A stretch of 38,270 nt of DNA, from NCBI GenBank assembly GCA_964516055.1, contig CAZEYK010000005.1:1-38270 (forward strand), given 5' to 3'. Shown here one piece after another: positions 30,286-38,270 of this stretch (within the stretch, counting starts at the first letter, position 1; each line of letters begins with the position of its first letter). Made by a program: the position numbers and the translations under genes. The notes under the pieces are model-generated. The model had not been told where the DNA came from. It was given only the letters and a program-made list of their open reading frames with translations, and made no database searches. The stretch is from JABIEQ01 sp964516055 (GTDB lineage Bacteria > Patescibacteriota > Patescibacteriia > Magasanikbacterales > UBA922).

Positions 30286-33063
30286 TTAAGATTCGCAGGT
30301 TTCGCACGTTGGATCATTAATCTTGCACGCTTTTACTGCAGTAGAGGACGCTGCTTGTGCCTGTACACTGTCTGCATCAAGACTTAATCCAATAGTACTT
30401 TTTTCTACCTGAGAAGCCGCCATGGTTCGAAGATAATATGTTGTTTTGAGTCCAAGTGACCATGCGTAAAAGTAGATGTCTGAAAGATCTTTTCCTGATG
30501 TTCCTTGATAAAACAAGTTGAGTGATTGACTTTGATCAATCCATTTTCCCCGATGAGCTGCTGCTTTGATAAGCCATTGTGGTCCAATTTCAAACACTTC
30601 TTTATATTTTTCTTTGAGTTTGTCTGGAATTCCTGCAATGTCTTGGATACTTCCGTCGTTGTATTTTAACTGCGTAAGCATTTCTTCATTCCAAAGCCCA
30701 AGTTGTTTGAGATCATTTACGAGAAATTTATTGATAACGGTGAATTCTCCGCTCATGTTTGATTTTACATAAAGATTTTTGTAGATCGGCTCAACGGTTG
30801 GGAAACAATCACATAATGTTGCCGTTGATGCGTTTGGTGCAACAGCAATACAGTTTGAATTCCTCATGCCGTTCTTTTTAATTGAGTCTTTTACGACATC
30901 CCAATTATATTTGTGTTGACGATTTACATGAATTTTTTCGCCACGTTCTTTTTCTAAAAGATCAAGAGTATCAAGTGGCATAATTCCTCGATCCCATTTT
31001 GAACTACGAAAACTTTGATACGCCCCTCGTTCTTCTGCAAGTTTTGATGAAGATAAGTATGCATAATAGGCAATCATTTCCATACTTTCGTCGGCAAAGG
31101 TGACGCATTCTTCCGAAGTAAAGTTAATGTCGAGCATGTAGAGCGCATCTTGAAATCCTCGGACACCAAGCCCTACTGGTCGATGACGAACGTTAGAAAT
31201 TTTTCCTTCTGGTGTTGGATAAAAATTGATGTCGATAACGTTATCGAGCATACGCATTGCAATAGCAACAGTTTCTCGGACAATTCCTTCATCGAGTTTT
31301 CCATCACGTACCAGTTTATCCATGTTGAGTGAACCAAGGTTACATACCGCGGTTTCTTCGGCTGAAGTATTGAGTGTGATTTCTGTACATAAATTTGAAC
31401 TGTGAACGACTCCTGCATGATCTTGTGGAGAACGAACATTACATGGATCTTTCCAGGTCATCCATGGATGTCCTGTTTCAAAAAGCATAGAAATCATTTT
31501 GCGCCAGAGATCTTTTGCTTTTATCGTTTTGTAAAGCCGTATTTTTCCTTCTTTTGCTCGTTTTTCATAAAGCTCGTATTGCATTTGGAATGCTTCTCCG
31601 TAAATATGATGCAAATCAGGAGTTTCATTTGGGGAAAAAAGCGTCCAATCTCCATCTTCTCGTACCCGCTTCATGAAAAGATCTGGAATCCAGTTTGCCG
31701 TATTCATGTCGTGGGTTCGTCTTCGTTCATCTCCTGTGTTTCTTTTTAATTCAAGAAAATCTTCAATATCAATGTGCCATGTTTCAAGATAAGCACAGGT
31801 GGCTCCTCGTCGTTTTCCACTTCTATTGATAGCAACCGTAACATCATTCGCAATTTTCAAAAATGGAATAACTCCTTGTGATTCTACTGCTGTTGTTTTG
31901 ATATGTGCGCCAGTTCCCCGAAGGTTTGTCCAGTCATTTCCTAATCCTCCTGACCATTTTGATAATTGTGCATTATCTCCAAAACATTTGAAAATATGAC
32001 TAAGATCATCATTTACCGTTGTTAGATAACATGAACTGAGTTGTGGGGTAGTTAATCCTGCGTGAAACAGTGTTGGTGTTGAGCTCATGTATCGAAGTGT
32101 TGAGCTGATTTCATAAAACTTGTGTGTCCACTCTGCTCGGGTGTCATCGTCTTCAAGCAATGCGTGCCCCATGGCAATACGCATAAAGAAAAATTGTGGA
32201 GTTTCAAGCAATTTTCCATCTTTTGGATCTCGAACAAAATATCGATCACAAAGTGTTTGGATACCAATGTATTCAAATAAATCATCTCGTTCAATAACAA
32301 GTTTTTGTGCGAGTTCTTCTAGTGGAAACACGAGCATGCGAGGGTCAAGTCGCCCAAGGCGAACTCCTTTTACAATATATTTGGTAAATGCTTCTCGATA
32401 GAGCGTTTCAAGATTATTGTAATCAAATTTTTCTCCAATAACATCTTTATATAAAATGTCGGTTATAATACGTGCCGCAACTTTTGCGTATGCAGGATCT
32501 TTTTCAATATAGGATCTCGTTGTTAGGGCAAGTGAGGTAGAAATTCCTTTAGACTCAATATTTTCGTATAGTTCTTTTCTACATTGTTTTACAAGATCAT
32601 CCACATGAATAATTTGTTCGTACCCTGTAATAAATCTGGTTAGGTAGGTTTTGAGCTTTTGTTCTGAAAATAATTGCTTTTCTCCTGATCGCTTGGTGAT
32701 GTAGAGTCCCTCTCGTTCTATTTTTTCAATAGTTTCTTGTTTTTTTTGCTCACGAATTTTTTGGTGTTCGTAGCGGTAAATAATATATTCTTTTGCTACA
32801 TCAAAAAATCCCTCTTCCATGAGTACGCTTTCTACAATATTTTGTACTTGCTCTACATTTGGAACCTCTTCTTTTGTCTTTTTTACAATATTTTCTAAAT
32901 GGGTTGTCACATGCTGTGCCATGTCTGATATTTTGATTTCATCGGCTTTTCCGTGTACTTGAATGAACGCTTTTTTGATAACATGTTCAATATTTTCTCG
33001 TTTAAAAGGCACAATATTTCCATTGCGTTTTCTGATGTTTTGTATGAGCGTTGTAGGAGACAT
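30286..33063 (-). CDS. nrdA: Ribonucleotide reductase large subunit (class I alpha)
   Basis: 925 residues from the chosen start. Two consecutive ATP-cone domains at the N-terminus (IRKRNGNIVPFKRENI..., and YITKRSGEKQLFSEQKL at about residue 120) suggest allosteric dATP control. Catalytic parts: Cys in TPQLSSCYLTT, NLCTEITLN with the active-site Cys and Glu, VCNLGSLN, and PNASTATLCD. The C-terminal CKINDPTCETCES contains the CxxC thioredoxin/glutaredoxin-accepting pair. Start chosen at MSPTTLIQNIRKRNG; in-frame starts at 33156, 33144 and 33108 exist, but the first overlaps the promoter and none adds family sequence. It precedes nrdB, the usual order. Confidence 0.95.
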   Translation of the reverse strand: MSPTTLIQNIRKRNGNIVPFKRENIEHVIKKAFIQVHGKADEIKISDMAQHVTTHLENIVKKTKEEVPNVEQVQNIVESVLMEEGFFDVAKEYIIYRYEHQKIREQKKQETIEKIEREGLYITKRSGEKQLFSEQKLKTYLTRFITGYEQIIHVDDLVKQCRKELYENIESKGISTSLALTTRSYIEKDPAYAKVAARIITDILYKDVIGEKFDYNNLETLYREAFTKYIVKGVRLGRLDPRMLVFPLEELAQKLVIERDDLFEYIGIQTLCDRYFVRDPKDGKLLETPQFFFMRIAMGHALLEDDDTRAEWTHKFYEISSTLRYMSSTPTLFHAGLTTPQLSSCYLTTVNDDLSHIFKCFGDNAQLSKWSGGLGNDWTNLRGTGAHIKTTAVESQGVIPFLKIANDVTVAINRSGKRRGATCAYLETWHIDIEDFLELKRNTGDERRRTHDMNTANWIPDLFMKRVREDGDWTLFSPNETPDLHHIYGEAFQMQYELYEKRAKEGKIRLYKTIKAKDLWRKMISMLFETGHPWMTWKDPCNVRSPQDHAGVVHSSNLCTEITLNTSAEETAVCNLGSLNMDKLVRDGKLDEGIVRETVAIAMRMLDNVIDINFYPTPEGKISNVRHRPVGLGVRGFQDALYMLDINFTSEECVTFADESMEMIAYYAYLSSSKLAEERGAYQSFRSSKWDRGIMPLDTLDLLEKERGEKIHVNRQHKYNWDVVKDSIKKNGMRNSNCIAVAPNASTATLCDCFPTVEPIYKNLYVKSNMSGEFTVINKFLVNDLKQLGLWNEEMLTQLKYNDGSIQDIAGIPDKLKEKYKEVFEIGPQWLIKAAAHRGKWIDQSQSLNLFYQGTSGKDLSDIYFYAWSLGLKTTYYLRTMAASQVEKSTIGLSLDADSVQAQAASSTAVKACKINDPTCETCES

Positions 33064-33155
33064 AAAGTATATACAAATAACGTGATTGAGGTGTTGCCTA
33101 TAGCCCATTAAGGGGAAAAAACGCGCAGTTGGCGCTCTTGCCATCTTCTTAGCCA

Positions 33156-33171
33156 ATACTATATGTAGTAT
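33156..33171 (-). promoter_or_regulatory. NrdR-like box 1 (overlaps the -10 of nrdA)
   Basis: ATACTATATGTAGTAT is a near-perfect 16-base palindrome matching 13 of 16 positions of the NrdR-box pattern acaCwATATwtwGtgt-type as I recall it. It covers the -10 box. Confidence 0.6.
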
Positions 33172-33187
33172 CTAAGCCGAGAGACAA
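33158..33187 (-). promoter_or_regulatory. Promoter of nrdA
   Basis: On the minus strand: TTGTCT (33187-33182), 18-base spacer, TATAGT (33163-33158). Start near 33151, leaving a leader of about 88 bases before the chosen ATG. The leader contains a small GCGC hairpin with six T residues (about 33115-33137). The rest of the 33064-33413 gap holds the ruvB promoter region and no gene. Confidence 0.55.
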
Positions 33188-33203
33188 CCACGATATGTAG
33201 TGG
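33188..33203 (-). promoter_or_regulatory. NrdR-like box 2 (just upstream of the -35 of nrdA)
   Basis: CCACGATATGTAGTGG shares GATATGTAGT-type core with box 1, at a distance of exactly 32 bases (three helical turns), the spacing known for paired NrdR boxes. Confidence 0.6.
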
Positions 33204-33398
33204 TCAAGTACAGGCACGTGCTATTATAGCACAACCTCTTTTTTCCTGCCAAATTAGCTGGTGCTTGACGTATTTTTTATCTCAACAAAGCGAGAAAGGA
33301 ATTTTTTTGACGTGTTTTTTTTATATATTTTTCTGTTTATCCACATTTTTTTATGCACATCTGTGCATGAATTTTCGTTTGTCTTTTTTTTGTTTTGT

Positions 33399-33404
33399 TA
33401 TACT
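33399..33404 (+). promoter_or_regulatory. -10 box of ruvB
   Basis: TATACT nine bases before the ATG at 33414; the -35 region is weak (TTGTCT at 33379, spacer only 14). A start near 33411 would make the mRNA essentially leaderless. Confidence 0.4.
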
Positions 33405-33413
33405 ACGTATGAT

Positions 33414-34451
33414 ATGGAATCACTACCTACACAATCTACTCATACCCGTCTTGTTTCTTCTCATATATTGCCCCCCGGGGATGAAGAGGAAGATGTTGTT
33501 GTTGAACAAACACTCCGCCCGGCTGATCTTACTGAGTTTGTAGGACAACATCATATAAAAGAACCTGTTCTTATTGCTATTGAGGCATCGAAAACCCGTG
33601 GTGATGCATTTGAACACACATTGCTTCATGGAAACCCTGGTTTGGGGAAAACAACGCTAGCACATATTATTGCCAAAGAAATGGCGAGCACGATTCGAGT
33701 TACTTCTGGTCCTGCGCTTGACCGCGTGGGTGACTTAGCCGCTATTCTCTCTCAACTCGAACATGGAGATGTGTTATTTATTGATGAAATTCATCGAATG
33801 AATAAAACTATTGAGGAGGTGCTCTATAGTGCTATGGAAGATTTTGCTCTTGATATTATTGTTGGAAAAGGTCCCACAGCAAGAACGCTTCGGATGCCGC
33901 TCAATCCCTTTACTTTGATTGGGGCAACCACCCAGATGAACTTGCTTTCCAGCCCGCTCCGTGATCGATTTGGCCATGTCTTTCATTTTCGTTTTTATGA
34001 TCATGAAGATATTGATCTTATTGTAAAAAGAAATGCAAGGAGACTCAAGGTTACTCTCCACGATGAGGCAAGTGCTATGATTGCCGAACGATCCCGACGA
34101 ACGCCTCGAGTAGCAAACCGGCTACTTCGACGTGTCCGAGATTATGCAACGGTTCGACACGATGGTATAATTGACGTACGAGCAACAATGGGTGCCTTTC
34201 ACTTACTCCACGTTGATGAATATGGTCTTGATGATGTAGATCGTCATATTCTTGACACTATTATCACAACATTTCAGGGAGGGCCCGTTGGCTTAAGTAC
34301 TTTGGCGGCTGCAACCGGGGAGCAAACGGATACAATTGAGACAATCTATGAGCCATATCTTATCCAAATTGGTATGCTTGAAAGAACTCCTCGAGGAAGA
34401 AAAGCTACTCAGGCAGCCGTTGATCATTTATCTTTGCGTTCTCACCAATAG
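33414..34451 (+). CDS. ruvB: Holliday junction branch migration helicase RuvB
   Basis: 345 residues. AAA+ motor that drives branch migration with RuvA. Motifs: LRPADLTEFVGQ (N-terminal family signature), Walker A GNPGLGKTTLAHIIA, Walker B VLFIDEIHRMNK, sensor 1 TLIGATTQMNLLSSPLRDRFG with the Arg finger, and a C-terminal winged helix with TPRGRKATQ. Length matches the family. The start at 33414 was chosen: an upstream in-frame extension from 33261 (51 residues, mostly Phe and hydrophobic) overlaps the promoter and is not family sequence. RuvA and RuvC are not in the window. Confidence 0.97.
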   Translation: MESLPTQSTHTRLVSSHILPPGDEEEDVVVEQTLRPADLTEFVGQHHIKEPVLIAIEASKTRGDAFEHTLLHGNPGLGKTTLAHIIAKEMASTIRVTSGPALDRVGDLAAILSQLEHGDVLFIDEIHRMNKTIEEVLYSAMEDFALDIIVGKGPTARTLRMPLNPFTLIGATTQMNLLSSPLRDRFGHVFHFRFYDHEDIDLIVKRNARRLKVTLHDEASAMIAERSRRTPRVANRLLRRVRDYATVRHDGIIDVRATMGAFHLLHVDEYGLDDVDRHILDTIITTFQGGPVGLSTLAAATGEQTDTIETIYEPYLIQIGMLERTPRGRKATQAAVDHLSLRSHQ

Positions 34452-34553
34452 TGAGACAACAACATTATTATTCTTCCCGATTATTTCCGGGAAATACCAT
34501 GTTTCTCTTTCTTGCTTATTTTTTAATGAGAAATATGACTTAGCACATCATGT

Positions 34554-36281
34554 ATGCTTCCATCATCTTTTTTTCTCGACATATTACAATCTTCTTTTGC
34601 CTTAAAGAAAAAAGATCTTACTGCGTATGAAGCAAAGGCAAAAAAAATTCATAAATCACTTCAACAATACATTATTGATGAAGATATTGTAGACGAAACA
34701 GAATTATATAAGGCAATAGGGACAGCGCTGGAAACACCGTTTATTGGATTAAAAGGGCGCGATATTAAAAAAGATGTTCTGAATATAGTTCCTGCTCCCC
34801 TTGCTCAAACCCACCAAATTGCGGCGTTTAAGGTAAGTAAATCTGATATTTATATTGCCATGCTAGACCCTATGGATGTGCAAACGATTGAGTTTATCCG
34901 AAGAAAAACAGGTCTTAATCCGCAAGTTTATGTGACGGCTCCTTCTGACATGCAAGATGCACTTCGCCGATATCATGCTGATTTATCAAGTGATATTGGT
35001 ATTGAAGAGTTAAAAGAAGGAGAAGAAATTGATGAACAGGCCTTACAAAAAGCAGCACAAGAGGTGTCTATTATTAATATCGTAAACTCGATCGTGGAGC
35101 ATGCGGTATTTGAAGGTGCAAGCGATATTCATATTGAACCAAAAGAAAAACTCATTACTGTTCGCTATCGTATTGATGGCTTGCTTAAGCCCATGATGAC
35201 GCTTCCAAAAGAAGTGAAGCAAGCTATTGTGGCACGTATTAAGGTATTGGCAAATCTAAAAATTGATGAACACATGTTACCCCAAGATGGACGATTTAAA
35301 ATAAAAATACAAGAAGAAAAAGTTGCATTCCGTGTATCTATTTTACCAGTATACGATGGAGAAAAAATTGTTATGCGGCTTCTCCACGAAGGGCAAAAAC
35401 CGTTATCTCTTGATGAACTTGGTTTTCTTCCTGAACCAAAAAGGCTCGTGGAAGATGCCATTTCCAAACCGCATGGAATTATTTTAGTTACTGGTCCGAC
35501 AGGTTCTGGAAAAACAACCACGCTCTACTCTGTCCTCGGTATTTTGAATCAACCTAGTGTAAATATTTCAACAATTGAAGATCCAATTGAATATCATGTA
35601 GATGGCATTAACCAAAGCCAGGTGAATGCTCGTGTTGGATTTACTTTTGCGTCTGGGCTTCGATCATTTTTGCGACAAGATCCAGATATTATCATGGTAG
35701 GAGAAATTCGAGATAAAGAAACTGCTGAAATTGCGATCCATGCGGCAATGACGGGACATTTGGTACTTTCTAGTCTCCATACAAATGATGCTCCTACCAC
35801 TATTCCACGACTTCTTGATATGGGTATTCCCCCATTTTTGGTGGCATATACGGCAAACATCATTGTTGCACAACGGCTTGTACGAAAAATTTGTGAACAT
35901 TGTGTACAGCCCTTTAAATTGGAAAAGCGTGCATTAAAAGAACTGGAACGAGGGTTTGATACCCAACACATCAAGGCATTATTTAAAAAGAATGGGGTGT
36001 CCTTGGATTCAAAAGAAACGTCTGTTGAATCCATGACATTTTATCGTGGAGAAGGGTGCCGACGATGCGGACAAACAGGCTATAAAGGACGGATTGGTAT
36101 TTATGAAGTCATGGAAATAACAAAAGATGTTGCCGCGAAAATTAATGGCCGTGCAACGGCGGAGGAGCTTAAAAAGTATACTGAAGAAACAGGAATGATC
36201 ACCATGCTCCAAGATGGACTAATCAAAGCAAAAAAAAGTATTACCACAATTGAAGAAGTATTGCGGGTCACGAGGGATTAA
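34554..36281 (+). CDS. pilB: Type IV pilus extension ATPase PilB/GspE
   Basis: 575 residues. The hexameric motor that powers pilus assembly. An N-terminal GspE-N domain (to about residue 150) is followed by the ATPase: GASDIHIEP (about 190), Walker A VTGPTGSGKTTTLYS, Asp box STIEDPIEY, Walker B DPDIIMVGEIRDKETAE, and the His box TGHLVLSSLHTND. A four-Cys zinc site follows (CEHC and CRRC), as in GspE/PilB but not PilT, so it is the extension type. About 100 bases separate it from ruvB. It starts at an ATG with no Shine-Dalgarno and is followed by a hairpin before pilC. Confidence 0.95.
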   Translation: MLPSSFFLDILQSSFALKKKDLTAYEAKAKKIHKSLQQYIIDEDIVDETELYKAIGTALETPFIGLKGRDIKKDVLNIVPAPLAQTHQIAAFKVSKSDIYIAMLDPMDVQTIEFIRRKTGLNPQVYVTAPSDMQDALRRYHADLSSDIGIEELKEGEEIDEQALQKAAQEVSIINIVNSIVEHAVFEGASDIHIEPKEKLITVRYRIDGLLKPMMTLPKEVKQAIVARIKVLANLKIDEHMLPQDGRFKIKIQEEKVAFRVSILPVYDGEKIVMRLLHEGQKPLSLDELGFLPEPKRLVEDAISKPHGIILVTGPTGSGKTTTLYSVLGILNQPSVNISTIEDPIEYHVDGINQSQVNARVGFTFASGLRSFLRQDPDIIMVGEIRDKETAEIAIHAAMTGHLVLSSLHTNDAPTTIPRLLDMGIPPFLVAYTANIIVAQRLVRKICEHCVQPFKLEKRALKELERGFDTQHIKALFKKNGVSLDSKETSVESMTFYRGEGCRRCGQTGYKGRIGIYEVMEITKDVAAKINGRATAEELKKYTEETGMITMLQDGLIKAKKSITTIEEVLRVTRD

Positions 36282-36317
36282 CAACTACGTATCCTTTCGT
36301 TTTTTTCACTACTGTTT

Positions 36318-36351
36318 AAAAAATATGTTGCTGTATAACAACATATTTTTT
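36318..36351 (+). terminator. Hairpin with T tail between pilB and pilC
   Basis: AAAAAATATGTTG (36318-36330) pairs with CAACATATTTTTT (36339-36351). It may separate pilB from pilC transcripts, or act as a partial terminator. Confidence 0.7.
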
Positions 36352-36381
36352 GTATATGGGATAATAAAAATATGTTATACT
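36350..36381 (+). promoter_or_regulatory. Probable promoter of pilC
   Basis: TATACT (36376-36381) with TTGTAT (36350-36355) at a long 19-base spacer; start near 36388. Confidence 0.4.
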
Positions 36382-36406
36382 GTTTCATAGTTTATGCATA
36401 ATATTT

Positions 36407-37522
36407 ATGAAAAAAAAGAAGCGAGAACTTTCTGCATTTGAACAAAAAATTAATGCCTTTGTTTCTGATCATTTGACCAGGATTCCTTTTGTACAAAAAA
36501 TATTTTTTGTTGATCATTTGCGGGTTATGGTTCACGCAGGATTGTCTCTTGTTGAAGCGCTCGATATTCTTTCTAAGCAAATGGAGAATGCGAAGTTTAA
36601 AAAAATTATTGGTGAAGTAAAAACACAGGTTGAAGGAGGATCAACGCTTAGCTCTGTATTACAAAAATATCCGCATGCCTTTCCTCCTATTTATGTGAGT
36701 ATGATTGAAGCGGGAGAAGAAGCCGGAAAACTTGAGGAATCTTTAGAACAAATTGTTATCCAGATGCAAAAAAGCCATGAGCTCGCATCAAGCATTCGCA
36801 GTGCAATGATTTATCCATCTGTAGTACTTACCGCTATGGGAGGAATTGGAGTTATGATGGTAACGGTAGTACTCCCAAAGCTAGTAGCTATTTTTGATGA
36901 GTTTGATTCTGAACTGCCACTTGCTACGCGTATTCTTATTGTAATTACGAACTTTATGGGTAATCCTTTATATTTGCTGATTAGTGTCCTTGTGTTGGTG
37001 AGTGTTATTTCTTTGTATGTACTTTTATTGAAAAAATCCCTTAGTTTTCGCCGGATTATTCATGCTATCCTGCTTCGTGCTCCAATTTTTGGACCAGTTA
37101 TAAAACAAATTAATTTGGCAAAATTTTCTTTGACTCTTTCTTCTATGTTAAAAAGTACTATTCCCATAGTACATGCGGTAGATATTACGGCAGATACCTG
37201 TGCCAATATACAATATAAAGAAGCACTTCATACTGTTGCAAAAGGAGTAAAAAGTGGAACCCCACTTTCTGATCTTCTTCGAAATTACGATCGGTTATTT
37301 CCTCCCATGGTAACAGAAATGATTATGGTTGGAGAGCGTTCAGGAGAAGTTGATCAGCTCCTTGTCGAATTGTCTACTTTTTATAATAGAGAGGTTGAAA
37401 AAATGATGAAAAACTTTACTACCATTATTGAGCCCGTTATTATTTTAGTGCTTGGTGTTGCCGTTGGAGGTATGGCAGTTGCTGTTATTATGCCGATGTA
37501 TAATTTAGTTCAAAATTTTTAA
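36407..37522 (+). CDS. pilC: Type IV pilus inner-membrane platform protein PilC/GspF
   Basis: 371 residues, shorter than the ~400 of classical PilC. Two GspF repeats: LRVMVHAGLSLVEALDIL, VEGGSTLSSVL and MIEAGEEAGKLEESLEQI in the first; LSSMLKSTIPIVHAVDI, VKSGTPLSDLL and MIMVGERSGEVDQLLVEL in the second. Membrane helices are at about residues 140-165, 180-210 and 340-365. PilC is the membrane platform turned by PilB. A basic cytoplasmic N-terminus opens MKKKKRELSAFEQ. An out-of-frame ATG 13 bases upstream is ignored. Confidence 0.93.
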   Translation: MKKKKRELSAFEQKINAFVSDHLTRIPFVQKIFFVDHLRVMVHAGLSLVEALDILSKQMENAKFKKIIGEVKTQVEGGSTLSSVLQKYPHAFPPIYVSMIEAGEEAGKLEESLEQIVIQMQKSHELASSIRSAMIYPSVVLTAMGGIGVMMVTVVLPKLVAIFDEFDSELPLATRILIVITNFMGNPLYLLISVLVLVSVISLYVLLLKKSLSFRRIIHAILLRAPIFGPVIKQINLAKFSLTLSSMLKSTIPIVHAVDITADTCANIQYKEALHTVAKGVKSGTPLSDLLRNYDRLFPPMVTEMIMVGERSGEVDQLLVELSTFYNREVEKMMKNFTTIIEPVIILVLGVAVGGMAVAVIMPMYNLVQNF

Positions 37523-37590
37523 CTCTTTGTTCACTATTCAACATGTATCGTTCAATTGTGCTATTTTCCCTTTGAACCATAAACTTTTGT

Positions 37591-38270
37591 ATGTTTAGTA
37601 CTCCGTTCCCACAAGCGTTTGGTATTGATATTAGTGATTTGTCGATTAAAATCGTACAGCTTGTTAATATTTCCCACAGAAGACAACGAGCGTCATATGA
37701 ATTACATGACTATCGTTCTGTAGCATTGCCACCAGGACTTATTGTAAATGGTATTATTGAACAGCCTGAAAAAGTACGATCATTTATTGTACAACTCCTT
37801 CAAGCCAAAAAAGGTCTGAGGCGTGCTATAAAATCAAAATGGTGTGTGGCAACCATTCCTGAACCACAAAGTTTTATTAAACTCATTTCCGTGCCTCGTT
37901 CATCCGATACAATTGTTGATGCGAATATCATTGAAATAGCAAAAAAACATGTTCCGTTTGATGAGTCTGATTCTTTTATTGATTGGCAAATCATCCCTTC
38001 GGCAACGGACGAAAAAAAGATGTCTGTGCTTATTTCTGCCGCTCCTCAAACAGTAGTGAGAAGTTATACCTACCTTTTGGAAAGCTGTGGTCTTGGTATT
38101 ATTGCGCTCGAACCTGAATCACTTGCTCTTGCGCGTTCTATGATTACGGCAAAAAAAGTATACGAACAAGAGGCAAGAGCCGTGCTTGATATTGGCGCAA
38201 CGAAGACAAGCCTCCTTATTTATGATAATTCTATGGTGCAATTTACTATTTCACTTCCCTATTCTGGTGA
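37591..38270 (+). CDS. pilM: Type IV pilus assembly protein PilM (3' truncated by window end)
   Basis: 226 complete codons are visible and the frame is open to the end. An actin-like fold: MFSTPFPQAFGIDISDLSIK (phosphate 1 region), LPPGLIVNGIIEQPEKVRSF, KSKWCVATIPEPQSFIK, IIEIAKKHVPFDESD (PilM family signature), and AVLDIGATKTSLLIYDN (phosphate 2). PilM is a cytoplasmic protein that, with PilN and PilO, links the pilus motor to the membrane. It follows pilC by 68 bases with no terminator between them, so the genes probably form one transcript; pilN/pilO homologues would be expected past the window. Confidence 0.9.
   Translation, partial: MFSTPFPQAFGIDISDLSIKIVQLVNISHRRQRASYELHDYRSVALPPGLIVNGIIEQPEKVRSFIVQLLQAKKGLRRAIKSKWCVATIPEPQSFIKLISVPRSSDTIVDANIIEIAKKHVPFDESDSFIDWQIIPSATDEKKMSVLISAAPQTVVRSYTYLLESCGLGIIALEPESLALARSMITAKKVYEQEARAVLDIGATKTSLLIYDNSMVQFTISLPYSG

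Noticed and set aside
33261..33413. 51-residue N-terminal extension of RuvB
   Set aside because: Phe-rich, unlike RuvB, and covers the putative promoter.

Overview
The window looks like chromosomal DNA of a Patescibacteria (Candidate Phyla Radiation) type bacterium. It is AT-rich, densely packed, and uses TGA as an ordinary stop codon. Few genes have a Shine-Dalgarno sequence; many start within a few bases of the transcription start predicted from a good -10 box. The gene content fits: single-copy information genes, type IV pilus genes, several membrane proteins of no known function, and few biosynthetic genes. The lineage call is inference; no rRNA gene is present to confirm it.

Layout. 1-5.4 kb: 3' part of a MutS-family ATPase carrying an HNH nuclease domain, a DUF4349-type membrane protein, a divergent rpmB-rpmG ribosomal operon, a membrane-fused spermidine-synthase-like protein and an anchored unknown. 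5.4-9.6 kb: NUDIX hydrolase, msrB, a structured RNA locus with its own promoter and terminator, a HAD-like protein, an RNA uracil-methyltransferase-like protein, a tiny basic ORF and a PfkB kinase. 9.7-12.2 kb: cation/Ca2+ exchanger and ahcY. 12.3-14.1 kb: an island unlike its surroundings (GC-rich, strong Shine-Dalgarno sites, many hairpins and palindromes) with two unknown single-TM proteins on the minus strand. 14.1-16.9 kb: AlkD-like glycosylase, CNNM/CorC protein, rRNA pseudouridine synthase. 16.9-23.1 kb: four ABC-2 permeases (two pairs) and one ATPase, split by a minus-strand LTA-synthase-like sulfatase. 23.2-28.3 kb: AI-2E family permease, an anchored unknown, a 988-residue secreted M23/Ig-like/lamin-tail protein, and tRNA-Leu(UAA). 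28.3-33.2 kb: uppS and, on the minus strand, nrdA-nrdB encoding a class I ribonucleotide reductase with class Ic features, preceded by two NrdR-like boxes; a 10-N assembly gap lies at the nrdB start. 33.4-38.27 kb: ruvB, then pilB, pilC and the 5' part of pilM.

Working together. AhcY releases adenosine from S-adenosylhomocysteine, and the nearby PfkB kinase could remove it if it is an adenosine kinase; the methyltransferase-like gene is a possible source. uppS, the sulfatase and the M23 protein point to envelope assembly. PilB, PilC and PilM form the motor, platform and inner-membrane adaptor of a type IV pilus. The least explained parts are the 6.3-6.63 kb RNA locus and the 12.3-14.1 kb hairpin-dense island.
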